From Magnetococcales bacterium (GTDB lineage: Bacteria > Pseudomonadota > Magnetococcia > Magnetococcales > JADFZT01): DNA of 64,000 nt. The DNA lies in NCBI GenBank assembly GCA_015232395.1, contig JADFZT010000021.1, forward strand, positions 1-64,000. Reading direction: 5' to 3'. The position numbers and the translations under genes are program-made. The notes beneath the pieces are model-generated. The model was not told the origin of the DNA. It made no database searches and was given only the letters and a program-made list of their open reading frames with translations. This document shows, in pieces, positions 27,749 to 36,854 of the stretch; position 1 is the stretch's first letter, and each line of letters begins with the position of its first letter.

Positions 27749-27820
27749 GGTGATCGGCAAGTTGGTTGGGATGGGGGAGGGAGAGTGATCTGATCAGTGT
27801 GGGTAGAATGTTTTTTCGGA

Positions 27821-28066
27821 TTATTCGAAAATTTCTTCCAGGGAACGGGCATCCAGCAGGCGTCTGGCGTAGATTTTGATCTCATTCAGGCTTGCACTTT
27901 TCAGCTTTTGACTGACCCAAAAGGGAAGAGTGGGGCCAAATTTTTGTTCTAACTGAAGGGACACAATATTAACCCCTCCTTCCTGCCGCCCTTCCTGCCG
28001 CCCTTCTTCACGCCACTGTTTGGTCCACTCCTGAACGGATTCCGCCAACATGTTGTTTGGCTCCAA
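27821..28066 (-). pseudogene. Truncated copy of the C-terminus of the Rpn-type nuclease gene
   Basis: 81 residues that repeat the last third of the protein at 28113-29096: shared NNMLAESVQEWTKQWREEGR, a shorter EGRQ repeat, and the same ending (YARRLLDARSLEEIF here, YTDRLLDARSLKEVF there). The nuclease part is absent, so this is a decayed or partial duplicate. It lies immediately downstream in the same orientation, as expected for a tandem duplication followed by deletion. Confidence 0.8.
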
Positions 28067-28112
28067 TCTGAATCGACATGGCCGGGAATGTCTATCCTGA
28101 CCAGGAAACGGA

Positions 28113-29096
28113 TTATTTGAAAACCTCTTTCAGGGAACGGGCATCCAGCAGGCGGTCCGTATAGAGTGCGATTCTCTCCAGACTTGCTTCTTCCAGCTTT
28201 GAATCCACCCAGGAAGGCAGAGGTGTTCCGAATTTGCGTTTCAGAAGGCGTGTGACGAGAGAGATCCCTTCTTCCTGCCGTCCTTCCTGAACACCTTCTT
28301 GCCGCCCTTCTTGCCGCCCTTCCTGCCGCCCTTCTTCACGCCACTGTTTGGTCCATTCCTGAACGGATTCTGCCAACATGTTGTTTACCTCCTGCAGATC
28401 TGACATTTCCGGCAGTGTCTGGCCGGGGAGTCGTCGGGGGAGCAGCACTCGGGCGAGCCAGACGGTGAATGCCCGCCTGAGGCTGGTCTGTTCCGGGGAT
28501 TGCAGCCAGTCGATCAACAGTGCCAGGACTGCCCGGATATCTTCTATGCCACGACTTTTTTCCAGCCGAAAGAGTGCTGCCGCCAGATTTTTTGCACCGA
28601 TCAGCTCTCCCTCACTATAGCGGATTTCATCAATCAGGAGGTAGCGCATTTTAGGTTGGAAGGGAGCAAGTCCTTTGGGTGGGGAATGAATCAGTTCACC
28701 GATATCCTGCTTGGCCTTCCAGGCTGGCTTGCCGTTATAGAGCACCACCGGCAGCACCGGGGGGAGTTGGGTGTTTTTGATTTGACCGCTTTTGATTAAA
28801 TCCTGATAGAGAAGCGCCACATATGCGGTCATCCGCACCCCCATGAAGGGGTCTGCCGAGGATTGAAATTCCATCAGAATATAAAGATAGATCCACGCCT
28901 CCCCCCACCGGACCCGCCAGATGATATCGTCGTGGCGATTTCGCAGATCATCGGTGACATAACTGCCGCTGACCTTTTCCAGGGTGGAAAAATTGGCTTG
29001 AGCGACCCAATCTTCCTTCACAAATCCTTGGAAGAGATCCCGAATCATCTCCGGGTGGCTGAAAATCTGTTTATAACCGCTATCGTGGTTGTTCAT
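28113..29096 (-). CDS. Rpn-family (recombination-promoting) PD-(D/E)XK nuclease / transposase-like protein
   Basis: 327 residues. The N-terminal PD-(D/E)XK nuclease core is visible: HDDIIWRVRW (Asp), then YLYILMEFQS (Glu and Gln) at about residues 55-80. A helical middle follows, then a strongly repeated EGRQ segment (about 250-280, five to six tetrads), probably a charged helix, and a C-terminal DUF4351-like end. Rpn proteins are RecA-independent DNA-nicking enzymes linked to horizontal transfer and phage defence; the function here is inferred. Single gene. Confidence 0.88.
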   Translation of the reverse strand: MNNHDSGYKQIFSHPEMIRDLFQGFVKEDWVAQANFSTLEKVSGSYVTDDLRNRHDDIIWRVRWGEAWIYLYILMEFQSSADPFMGVRMTAYVALLYQDLIKSGQIKNTQLPPVLPVVLYNGKPAWKAKQDIGELIHSPPKGLAPFQPKMRYLLIDEIRYSEGELIGAKNLAAALFRLEKSRGIEDIRAVLALLIDWLQSPEQTSLRRAFTVWLARVLLPRRLPGQTLPEMSDLQEVNNMLAESVQEWTKQWREEGRQEGRQEGRQEGVQEGRQEEGISLVTRLLKRKFGTPLPSWVDSKLEEASLERIALYTDRLLDARSLKEVFK

Positions 29097-29385
29097 AAAA
29101 ATGGTGCCGGATGATTGTCAGCGGGAAAGATGGATGCCATGCCCCAGCTTGGCTGGCTCTTGCCAGGGAATGTCCAGAATGGCTTTTTCGGTAGGCTTGT
29201 TCCAGGGTTTGTTATAAAAAAAAACAAGTCATTTCCAATGGATGTCTTGTCTCTGGAGGTTATTGGGAGATGATCTTCCGGGTGTGGAGTGGGGATATCT
29301 CAGCTGGTCATCAAAAAACATGATAACCTATCCAACGAAAGCTGCTGGGGAGTGGGTGGAGCGATCATCAGGAGGGAGGTTTGGA

Positions 29386-29496
29386 ATGAGGGGGCTATCC
29401 AAAAGAGTGGCTTGGATTTTTGTCGGGATCATTTCAATGGGCCTGGGTGAGGCGCAAGCTTTCACTGATGTCACCAGTGATCGCTGGCTCAACTGA
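29386..29496 (+). CDS. Short ORF encoding mainly a signal peptide
   Basis: 36 codons: MRGLSKRVAWIFVGIISMGL then GEAQAFTDV..., a complete signal peptide with an AQA cleavage site followed by about twelve residues and a stop. GGAGGGAGG lies six bases upstream, a better ribosome site than that of most genes here. Its signal resembles that of the next gene (KRVAWFLLAGVWLMATTAQA), so it may be the remnant of a duplicated secretion gene, or a leader peptide. A longer reading from 29242 is unlikely. Confidence 0.4.
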   Translation: MRGLSKRVAWIFVGIISMGLGEAQAFTDVTSDRWLN

Positions 29497-29521
29497 ACAA
29501 GCGTAAACGGAGCGGGAGGGG

Positions 29522-30580
29522 ATGATGGGGATGACCCAGTGGATTAAAAAGAGGGTGGCGTGGTTTTTATTGGCGGGGGTCTGGCTGATGGCAACGACGG
29601 CACAAGCGGAATTGATCGTCCTGGCTGCGCCCCTCAGTGACGACCCCTACTATGCAGAGGTGCGGGAGGGGATTTTTGATTTTCATGTCGCCTTCGCCAA
29701 TGGGATCGGGGCGGGGGATTCGGTGTTGGTGCTGACCGATGGGGCGAGCTATGAAAAGTATGCCCGGGTTTTAGGGGCTGAGCGGGTCGCCATCGCCCCC
29801 ATGCCGGACATCTGGATGCGGGATTTCAGTGATGCCAACCCCACCCATCCGGTGATGTTTCGCTATACCGCAGCGGGGCAGGGCGGGGGGCGAGTGGGGC
29901 AGCGGGAGGCAGATCAAGTGCAGGATGTTTTGTTTGCTCTGACCCAAAAAGCCCGGCTTGATTTTCAGGAGAGCGATTTATTGAATGATGGCGGCAACTG
30001 GGTGACGGATGGTTTTGGCCAGGTGGTGGTGAGTCGAAAATTTTTGCGGGATAACGCTCTCACAGAAGCGGCTGCACGTAAGCGGCTTCGAAAGCTCCCG
30101 GGGGTGAATCACATCGCCTTCATCGAAGCGGACGAGCAGGGGGGCTTGGAACATGCGGATGGGGTGGTGAACTTTGTGGGGGAGAATATTTTGATGGTTA
30201 ACAGCTACCCCGATGATCCAGATTATGCCAGAGAGCTGGAAGCGGATCTCAAACGCGGCCTGCCCGGCGTCCAAATCCACCCCATCACCACCCCCTACGA
30301 CGGCAGCCAGGTCTACGATGAACGATTTGGCTCCGCCTGCGGCCTCTACACCAACGCCCTGACCACCCCGAATTACATCTATCTTCCGCAGTTCGGCATC
30401 CCCCAAGACCAGATCGCCATCAAACAAATCAAAGCCCTCACCAACAAACAAATCATCCCCATCCCCACCGAGCAAGTGTGTTTCATGGGCGGCGGAGTGC
30501 GCTGTATGTCGTGGCAGTTGCGGGGAGGGAATGCTTCAAGGCTGCTGGATTATTTCAGGAAAGGTGATGTTGGTAGGTAA
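29522..30580 (+). CDS. Secreted agmatine-deiminase-family protein
   Basis: 352 residues from the first ATG; the true start may be 29525 or 29531. The N-terminus is a signal peptide ending in TAQA. The pentein (amidinotransferase) fold is clear: substrate motif PDIWMRDFS, GGNWVTD, His-Ala-Asp (HADG) and the catalytic Cys in GGGVRCMSWQ near the end. Agmatine and peptidyl-arginine deiminases hydrolyse guanidino groups. Export to the periplasm is unusual for agmatine deiminase and points to a peptidyl-arginine-deiminase-like role, which is inference. No AguB-like partner is near. Confidence 0.82.
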   Translation: MMGMTQWIKKRVAWFLLAGVWLMATTAQAELIVLAAPLSDDPYYAEVREGIFDFHVAFANGIGAGDSVLVLTDGASYEKYARVLGAERVAIAPMPDIWMRDFSDANPTHPVMFRYTAAGQGGGRVGQREADQVQDVLFALTQKARLDFQESDLLNDGGNWVTDGFGQVVVSRKFLRDNALTEAAARKRLRKLPGVNHIAFIEADEQGGLEHADGVVNFVGENILMVNSYPDDPDYARELEADLKRGLPGVQIHPITTPYDGSQVYDERFGSACGLYTNALTTPNYIYLPQFGIPQDQIAIKQIKALTNKQIIPIPTEQVCFMGGGVRCMSWQLRGGNASRLLDYFRKGDVGR

Positions 30581-30613
30581 GTTGCTGAATGGTGGTGGAT
30601 TTTTCGAGTGGTT

Positions 30614-30863
30614 TTATCCAGAATTCCCCAATGTCACAGCTTCTCGATTCCGTAAGCTGATGTCGGAAGGTTCAAAACTCCCATCATCTCTGGGCATGGT
30701 GAGGAGGTGGTCATTGAACTTGGAAGGGCGCACGGTCTGAAGCCGCTGGTATTCCTCTACAGATATGACGACCACAACCGGTACACCCTGATTGGTGATG
30801 GTCTGCGGGATGCCTTTGCAGGCGGCTTTTCGCTGCATGGAGGGGGTATAGTAGTTTGGGCAT
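30614..30863 (-). pseudogene. Broken Phd/YefM-type antitoxin
   Basis: The C-terminal two thirds of a Phd/YefM antitoxin are intact (ACKGIPQTITNQGVPVVVVI, then SVEEYQRL). The normal N-terminal helix is seen only in another frame (MPKLLYPLHAAKSRL from 30863), followed by a frameshift and a deletion of the usual FSEVV segment. No toxin gene follows. The gene has therefore decayed; the DNA-binding part is lost. Confidence 0.7.
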
Positions 30864-31043
30864 GATAGAAATATTTTGTGGCTCAGAGATTCAGATGTCA
30901 AAAAAAACATGAATAGATGGTTAGAGGTGGTCAGTCAACCTTGATATACCATGGTCTACGTGGATATAAAAGAAGAGGATAGGTGTCGCAGGAATGTCTG
31001 AATAGTAGGCTGTCCCCGGAGTTTCCAGAAAAAAAGGCTGAAC

Positions 31044-31547
31044 ATGAGTACCTACGAGATATTTATCTCCCTAACACAAGTCATGTTATTGGTGTTGATT
31101 GTCGTGCAGATATTTGTTGCAGTCCAGGCAGTGAAGGCTAATCATGAACGAAAAAGAAAGCAAAGCACAATAGAATATTTGGGTAAGGTATGGAGAGAGT
31201 CAAGATTAGAGCTGGAGTCATGCTATGGAACAGATCCTTTGACTAAGGACAAAATTGCTGAATTAGAGGCAGATAATAAAAGAAAGGCAGAGATTGTCAA
31301 CTTGCTTGGTTCTTTAGAGCATATTGCAGCTGGAGTAAATTGCGGGGTTTATGATAAGGATATTTTATATATTATGTCAGCCACATCAATTAGCAGTATT
31401 TATTACAGGTTTAAAGTGTTTATTGACCATCAAAGAGTTACCGCTAATAGTAGTGCATATATTCAGCTTGAAAAACTATCCAATGACTTTCTTGATAGAA
31501 AAAGAGGCTCTATGGAAAGTTATCCTGTGAGAGATAGTGTGGTGTAA
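31044..31547 (+). CDS. DUF4760-like membrane-anchored protein, AT-rich
   Basis: 167 residues. One N-terminal membrane helix (about 7-30, ISLTQVMLLVLIVVQIFVAV) and a cytoplasmic helical domain containing VNLLGSLEHIAAGVNCGVYD, the pattern of DUF4760 proteins. Codon use is clearly AT-rich (AAA, ATA, TTA common) compared with the flanking genes, which points to recent transfer. DUF4760 genes often sit in defence or phage-related islands, but no partner genes are seen here. Confidence 0.6.
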   Translation: MSTYEIFISLTQVMLLVLIVVQIFVAVQAVKANHERKRKQSTIEYLGKVWRESRLELESCYGTDPLTKDKIAELEADNKRKAEIVNLLGSLEHIAAGVNCGVYDKDILYIMSATSISSIYYRFKVFIDHQRVTANSSAYIQLEKLSNDFLDRKRGSMESYPVRDSVV

Positions 31548-31570
31548 GTTTAGGAAATGGGATTAGTCCA

Positions 31571-31816
31571 CGTAGGATGCGGTGAGCTTGCGAACCGCAT
31601 CAATCGCATCGTTCCGCACTGTTTGTTCCTATATTCAGCTTGCATAACCACTCTGCCGGATAGATGCTTTTTGGTTCTTGGACGCTTTTTGCCAGGAGAC
31701 CGCACGCCCCCCCGCCTTGATCAAAGCCCATTGGGTTTTGTAGTCCGCACCATTTGGCCAGCAGTGTCCAGATACAGTCTCGAACGATGCGGTTCGCAAG
31801 CTCACTGTATCCTACG
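31571..31816. repeat. Palindromic repeat element (about 246 bp) of the TAGGATG family
   Basis: Ends are imperfect inverted repeats of about 30 bases: TAGGATGCGGTGAGCTTGCG (from 31573) with CGAACCGCATC, and the reverse complement at 31782-31816. The middle has no gene. Relatives with the same ends are at 39868-40021 and (half) at 40104-40133. It fills the gap between the DUF4760-like gene and a small ORF. Confidence 0.75.
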
Positions 31817-31895
31817 CGAGTTGAAATAAATGACAATAATAGTGTGGAATGACAAGAAGTTGCGTTATTTCCTGGCAAAAATGGGAGATTTGGGA

Positions 31896-32138
31896 ATGAC
31901 CTCCCATACCTTTGAAGCTGTCGCCAGTGCTGAACTGCCGTCCGAATGGGCCAAGCAGCTTGGTACCCAGTCGGACGACAGGTTTTCGGTGACTCTTCAG
32001 AGTGAAGAAGATCGGCAGGTCCAGGTGCAAATGATCCGGAAAGTGATGGATCAATTGGCTGAAGAAGCTGAGCGCAATGGCATGACTCCCGAGGATCTGG
32101 AAGAAATATTGGGGGAGGATGTTCGGCCTGTTTTGTAA
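31896..32138 (+). CDS. Small antitoxin-like protein, family not recognised
   Basis: 80 residues from the ATG at 31896, which has GGAG eight bases upstream; two earlier in-frame ATGs lack sites. The pattern (N-terminal strand with LPSEWAKQL, then DRFSVTLQSEEDR, then an acidic helix LAEEAERNGMTPEDLEEILG) resembles AbrB-type or RHH-like small antitoxins seen next to PIN or RelE toxins. No toxin follows within 80 bp; the next gene is on the other strand. Function is therefore not established. Confidence 0.5.
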   Translation: MTSHTFEAVASAELPSEWAKQLGTQSDDRFSVTLQSEEDRQVQVQMIRKVMDQLAEEAERNGMTPEDLEEILGEDVRPVL

Positions 32139-32220
32139 CCATTCCGCCAAGCCGTTGAAGCTCCCAAAAACATCACACCCTCAATATTCCTTCTCCTGGA
32201 TCCCGTTCCTTCTTCTCTGA

Positions 32221-33483
32221 TTAAAACCGCTTGGACCAGCTGATCTCGATCTCGTTTTGGTTCATCTCCAGATAGCCGGTCTGGAAGGGGGTGTTGGGGT
32301 TGGTGCCGTGGATCTCCTCTTCGAAGGCGTGCATGTAGGCAAAGTTGAGCTGGCTGTCGTCGCTCAAACGAGCCGTAAAGCCGAAGGTGAGGTGCTCGGT
32401 GACCGTAGCCGGGGCTAGAATGTTGAAGAGGGCCTGGCCGGAAGGAAGTACATCGTCAGCGGTGCTGAAGCCCAAGCGCAGCTCCCAATCTTCATTCACC
32501 TTCCAGTCCACCCCAATCTTATAAACCGTCATATCCACCCAACCAAAGCCCAAGCCATCATCGCCACCCAGAGCGCCGGCGGTGAGAACCATGTTGTTGC
32601 TGTTGGAGAGGGAATCCACTTCGCCGAACAGAATCTCCTGAACATCAAAAAGAATGGTCAGATTATCCAGGGGCTTGATGGCGATGCCCGCTTGAATGAT
32701 CGGCGGAATGTCGAACCCACCCTCTTCGGCGAGAAGTCCTTCATATTTATCAAACTTGCTCATCCACAGGCGGCTCTGATAGGAAGCACCCACCGAAAAC
32801 CAGTCGGTAAACTCCCCCAACCAGCCAACCCGCACACCACCACCGAAGGAATAGTCATAATCCTTGTTGGTGACATTATCCGGATGGATGGAGAGGGCCT
32901 CAAACGGCTCCAGACCTTCCACCTTGAGCCATTGCATGGCACCGATGGGCGCAATTCCCAGGGTTTGGCCGGGGAAAATCTCGCGGGCATAGTTGAGGCC
33001 GACAAACATTTGGGCCAGATCGATCCCGGTGGGGGAGGAGGTCGTTCCGGTGGAAAAGTTGGCAAAGACGGCGGAATCATATTCGGTGTTCATGCCGCCG
33101 TTGCCACCTATGCTGAGGCCGAGAGAGGATTTGGCATCCAGCATGCGGTTGTAGCCGATGTGGGGAATGAAAAAATAGTCGTTATCGCTTTCGTAGGTGC
33201 CCGGCGGAATGAAAGGAGCGGCGGTGGAGCTGGGTGTGTTGGCCGTAAAACCCCGGTCCGGGCTCATCACAGCCAAACCCAGATCCAGACGACTGCCCAC
33301 ATGGGCCATCAGGGCTGGATTGATGGCGGTGCCCATGGCATCCGAGGGAAAGGCCACGCCCGCTCCGGCAAGCCCCTTGTTGGCGGTGCCGAATCCATGG
33401 GAAAAATAGCCGTTGCTGGCGTGGGCCGACAAGGGCAGCAGAAGTGGCAGGGCCAGTAACATCGCAGTGCGTTGTTTTAACAT
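32221..33483 (-). CDS. FadL/OmpP1/TodX-family outer-membrane transport protein
   Basis: 420 residues. Signal peptide (MLKQRTAMLLALPLLLPLSA, cut after HAS), the NGYFSHGFGTANKGLAGAG hatch start typical of OMPP1/FadL, and an aromatic C-terminus ending in SKRF, the beta-barrel end signal. FadL-type porins take up long-chain fatty acids or other hydrophobic molecules. I chose the ATG at 33483 (GAGAGG six bases upstream) over the track start at 33507. Single gene; its promoter lies in the 360-bp region to 33844. Confidence 0.9.
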   Translation of the reverse strand: MLKQRTAMLLALPLLLPLSAHASNGYFSHGFGTANKGLAGAGVAFPSDAMGTAINPALMAHVGSRLDLGLAVMSPDRGFTANTPSSTAAPFIPPGTYESDNDYFFIPHIGYNRMLDAKSSLGLSIGGNGGMNTEYDSAVFANFSTGTTSSPTGIDLAQMFVGLNYAREIFPGQTLGIAPIGAMQWLKVEGLEPFEALSIHPDNVTNKDYDYSFGGGVRVGWLGEFTDWFSVGASYQSRLWMSKFDKYEGLLAEEGGFDIPPIIQAGIAIKPLDNLTILFDVQEILFGEVDSLSNSNNMVLTAGALGGDDGLGFGWVDMTVYKIGVDWKVNEDWELRLGFSTADDVLPSGQALFNILAPATVTEHLTFGFTARLSDDSQLNFAYMHAFEEEIHGTNPNTPFQTGYLEMNQNEIEISWSKRF

Positions 33484-33844
33484 GATAATCCTCTCATTTT
33501 TTTGCAATCGAACGACCGTTTGTCACCATTTTCTAAAAACGGTTGATTCCTGACGGATACCTGAGTCTATAGCGTGTTCAACCCACCACTTTGTAGCGTT
33601 GGTCAATGTATCGGTATCGTCAGAAACAGGGGGAAACTTTAGGATTGCCTGGAAGAATCCACCGTCCACACTATACGCGCTTGCTTGGTTTTGTTGGAGT
33701 CCGATGTTATTTTTTTATCTTATTGCCCCTTTTTGCCTGATTCCATAGGCCGTTCCAGTTGAAAAAATGATTGAATTTCAAATGATTTCAAAAAATTTAT
33801 CTCCCGATTCTTTTTGAGCTGTTTTCCGTGGAAGGCCATCCCCC
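33484..33844. other. Divergent intergenic region, FadL-type porin and NarL-type kinase
   Basis: About 360 bp, moderately AT-rich, no gene. Must hold promoters for both divergent genes. I see no clear -35/-10 pair, palindrome or sigma-54 site, so no regulatory claim is made. Confidence 0.45.
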
Positions 33845-35203
33845 GTGAAATCGATGATCGGCATTCCAAACACATTTCCCACCAAAAGCGACGAAATCAA
33901 GCGCCTGATTCTTCTCGGGCTGATCATGACGGTGGTCTCCCTGATCGTGGGCTCCTCCACCATCGGTATTCTCTATGATGCCGCCTTTGATGAGCAGCAG
34001 AGCCGCCTGGAAGATACCGTTCATGGCCAGAGGCATCTGATGGAGGCGGTGGCCAAATTCGACCAGACCTACAACCAGAATTATCCTGAAGGGGCCAAAT
34101 CTGCCACTTTTGCCCAGATTATCGAGGCCCAAAAGCTGTTTAAAGGATTTGGCCGGACCGGAGAGTTAACCGTTGCCCATCGGGAGGGGGAGCGGATCGT
34201 GTTTATATCAGAAAGCCGCCACCAAGGGGCGAGGGTGCCTGAATCGTTGCCGGTGGGAGACAAACTGGCCATGCCCATGCAACGGGCGCTCAATGGCGAA
34301 GCGGGCTCGATGATCGGTCTGGATTATCGGGGAGAAATGGTCCTGGCGGCCTATCAACCGGTGTCGATTTTGGAAATCGGTATTGTTGTCAAAATCGATC
34401 TTTCCGAAATCCGTGAGCCCTTCATTCGAGCCATTTCCCTGGCATTGGGGATCGCCCTGGTGGTGATCTTGGCCGGAACGGCTCTATTCTATGCTGTCAG
34501 CAACCCCATCATCCGTCAGATCAAGGGGAGTGAACAGCGCCTGCGCAGCCTCACGGTGCATCTGCAAACCGTGCGGGAAGCGGAACAAAAACGCATCGCC
34601 AGTGAACTCCACGACGAGCTTGGCAGCCTGTTGACCCAAATCCGTATGACCCTGGCGGCAGGCCGGGAGAGTCTCGGCCAGGGTGCTGAAGCCTCTCGAA
34701 ACCATATGGAAAAGGCTTCTTCTCTGACCAAACAGGTGATGGTGGCCATCCGTCGCATCATGGCCTCCCTGCGGCCAAAAATTTTGGATCAACTGGGGGT
34801 GCTGGCCGCCCTGGAGTGGCAGGCCCAACAGATTGCAGACTCAAGCGGGATCCACTATGAAATCGATCCAGCTTCCCAAAATTTGCGCCTGGGAGAAGAG
34901 CGGGAGACCATCGTTTTTAGGATTGGTCAGGAGGCCCTCACCAACGTGGTCAAACATGCCGATGCGGGTTTGGTCAAAATCTCCCTCACCATGGATGAGC
35001 ACGATGTTATTCTTGAAATCACCGATGACGGCAAGGGGTTTCCCATGGAACCGATGATCCGAAACGGCCATATGGGGGTACAGAGCATGATGGAGCGGGC
35101 CAGGCAGGTGGGGGGAAAAATCAATCTGGTAACTCCCTTGAATGGGGGAGCTTCGGTGATTGCCCGCTTGCCGAGAATGGCGGAAGACAGGATCGAAGAA
35201 TGA
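33845..35203 (+). CDS. NarX/DesK-type sensor histidine kinase (HisKA_3)
   Basis: 452 residues. Two membrane helices (about 20-43 and 190-215) enclose a periplasmic Cache-like domain (45-190). A HAMP-type link follows, then HisKA_3 with the phosphorylatable His in KRIASELHDELGSLLTQ and a HATPase with N box (QEALTNVVKHA) and G box (DDGKGF). GTG start at 33845 or ATG at 33854. Overlaps the regulator gene by ATGA, so the two form one unit. The signal is unknown; the upstream FadL-type gene is divergent and could be a target. Confidence 0.9.
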   Translation: MKSMIGIPNTFPTKSDEIKRLILLGLIMTVVSLIVGSSTIGILYDAAFDEQQSRLEDTVHGQRHLMEAVAKFDQTYNQNYPEGAKSATFAQIIEAQKLFKGFGRTGELTVAHREGERIVFISESRHQGARVPESLPVGDKLAMPMQRALNGEAGSMIGLDYRGEMVLAAYQPVSILEIGIVVKIDLSEIREPFIRAISLALGIALVVILAGTALFYAVSNPIIRQIKGSEQRLRSLTVHLQTVREAEQKRIASELHDELGSLLTQIRMTLAAGRESLGQGAEASRNHMEKASSLTKQVMVAIRRIMASLRPKILDQLGVLAALEWQAQQIADSSGIHYEIDPASQNLRLGEERETIVFRIGQEALTNVVKHADAGLVKISLTMDEHDVILEITDDGKGFPMEPMIRNGHMGVQSMMERARQVGGKINLVTPLNGGASVIARLPRMAEDRIEE

Positions 35204-35835
35204 CCATCAAAATTTTCATTGCCGACGATCATTTTACCGTGCGGGAGGGGTTGAAAACCTACCTCCACACCCAAGGGGATTTTGTGGTGGCCGGGGAAGC
35301 CGCCGATGGCAAACAAGCGCAAAAATTGATCCTCAGTGGAGAGTGGGATTTGGTGCTGTTGGATATCACCTTGCCGGGTCGGGATGGCCTGGAGGTGTTG
35401 AAGCGGATTCGTCAATCAAAGCCCAAGCTGCCGGTGATCATCTTCACCATGCACGATGAAGAGGCGATGGCTTTGCGCTGTTTAAAATCAGGTGCAGATG
35501 GGTTTGTCTCCAAGGATAGCGACCCTGAAGAGCTGGTGGCCGCCATTCGCACGGTACTGTCCGGTAAAAAACATATCACCCCCAACCTGGCCAATCAGCT
35601 TCTCTTGGAGTGGGGAAGGGATCCCGACACCCCCCTGCACGAGCAACTCTCCGAGCGGGAATTTACCGTCATGCGGATGATGGCTTCAGGAGAGACCGTG
35701 AGCGGTGTTGCTGAAAAGCTGGCCCTCTCCATTCGTACTGTCAGCACCCACAAGTCCAAAGTGCTGCAAAAACTAAACCTCAGGAACAACTCTGAAATGA
35801 TCGCTTACGCCATCAAGCACAAGCTGGTGACGTGA
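35200..35835 (+). CDS. NarL/LuxR-family response regulator
   Basis: 211 residues. Receiver domain with acidic pair DD (near residue 8), phosphoacceptor Asp in LVLLDITLPG and Lys in FVSKDSD. C-terminal LuxR-type HTH (LSEREFTVMRMMASGETVSG and on). Overlaps its kinase by 4 bp. A weak terminator-like sequence (short GGTGA/TCACC stem and T-run) follows at about 35826-35860. Confidence 0.93.
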   Translation: MTIKIFIADDHFTVREGLKTYLHTQGDFVVAGEAADGKQAQKLILSGEWDLVLLDITLPGRDGLEVLKRIRQSKPKLPVIIFTMHDEEAMALRCLKSGADGFVSKDSDPEELVAAIRTVLSGKKHITPNLANQLLLEWGRDPDTPLHEQLSEREFTVMRMMASGETVSGVAEKLALSIRTVSTHKSKVLQKLNLRNNSEMIAYAIKHKLVT

Positions 35836-36477
35836 GCTGCTTTCACCTCTTTTTTTCTCACCCTTTGCCGAGACAATATCCGCTGATTCCTTGAGCTAAC
35901 GGTCTGTTTCTGGCTTCTCTTCCTGACCGGCTTTCTCTTTCCGCCTAGTACAATCGGCAATGCCCAGGTAAAAAAACGGCATGGTTGAAATGGCCATTTT
36001 TGAGCCTGCATAACTTCCTCCCCTCTGATGTTTATCTTCCTTTCCTAAAGCTACTCTGGATATTGTCCCGACACCCCACCTGAGTTTGGTTGGGGCAGGG
36101 ACACGTCAAGCTCCAAGGCATCCTCTTGAAAATATTGACGTTTCAATCAAATCCATAATCGGAGTCAAGAGAGGCCAAAATGCAAAGTGATAACACCTGG
36201 AAGCCATCGGCGATCAAATCACGCAACCTCTGGCCCCACAAGGATTTACCCTATCTGACAGCCTCGGAATGTCTCAGCGGCATAGCTTAGAACCGATGGA
36301 TTTCCAGGCTTCTTCCGCTGACTTTGACGAGTCCCTGTTGGTTGGGGTCACCTGGGGCTTACTCCTGGAGATCGATTTTGCAGCCCAGGATGGAAAGTGA
36401 AAAGGGAGCTGTCAACTTCCTGCCTGGGGTGGTTTTTAATCGCCAACGGCCGGATTTGGGATAAAGGGAGCGCCTTG
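35836..36477. other. Long intergenic region with one doubtful short ORF
   Basis: 640 bp without a convincing gene. A 36-codon ORF (36180-36290) starts with an ATG behind AGAGAGG, but its product (MQSDNTWKPSAIKSRN...) matches nothing I know and the codon use is unremarkable. No large palindrome or repeat seen. I would not annotate a gene without further evidence. Confidence 0.4.
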
Positions 36478-36666
36478 ATGACCAAGTGGAAATTGACCCG
36501 GATCATGGGGATGGGAATCGCTGGGGCTGGAGGGTTTTTGCTGATGCATGTTCCCCAATATGAGGAGGCGATGTTCCTGGCCAATTCAAGCCTGGGGATG
36601 ATTGCTCTGGGCTTGATCGCCGTCACGCTCTCTTTCCTGCTCAATCAGGCGGGTGGGGAGGATTGA
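36478..36666 (+). CDS. Small two-helix membrane protein of unknown function
   Basis: 62 residues from the ATG at 36478, which has GGGAG eight bases upstream. Two hydrophobic helices (about 8-26 and 38-56) with a short Glu-containing loop. Ends in QAGGED. No family recognised. The next gene is 188 bp downstream, so joint transcription is possible but not required. Confidence 0.5.
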   Translation: MTKWKLTRIMGMGIAGAGGFLLMHVPQYEEAMFLANSSLGMIALGLIAVTLSFLLNQAGGED

Positions 36667-36854
36667 TCTTTGGAGAGAATAAAGGTGGGGCGTGAAGAGG
36701 GCCTCGCTGGCGTCATGATGGATGCGTTCATGTCAGGTGTAGCATGTCTGGATGTTGGAGTTGTTCACATGAAACAGGGTCGGGCTTGGAAAAGAGGCCA
36801 ACCAGGCAGGAGTGGAGGGGGTGCACCCATGATGGGCCGTTTGGGAGAAGAAAC

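Noticed and set aside
29242-29496. Longer 84-residue reading of the micro-ORF
   Set aside because: The upstream part has no ribosome site or sensible composition; the signal peptide starts at 29386.
31557-31829. 90-residue ORF across the palindromic element
   Set aside because: It is a translation of the repeat ends and core; no ribosome site and no family pattern.
36180-36290. 36-codon ORF with AGAGAGG upstream
   Set aside because: No recognisable product; too short to support without expression or conservation data.
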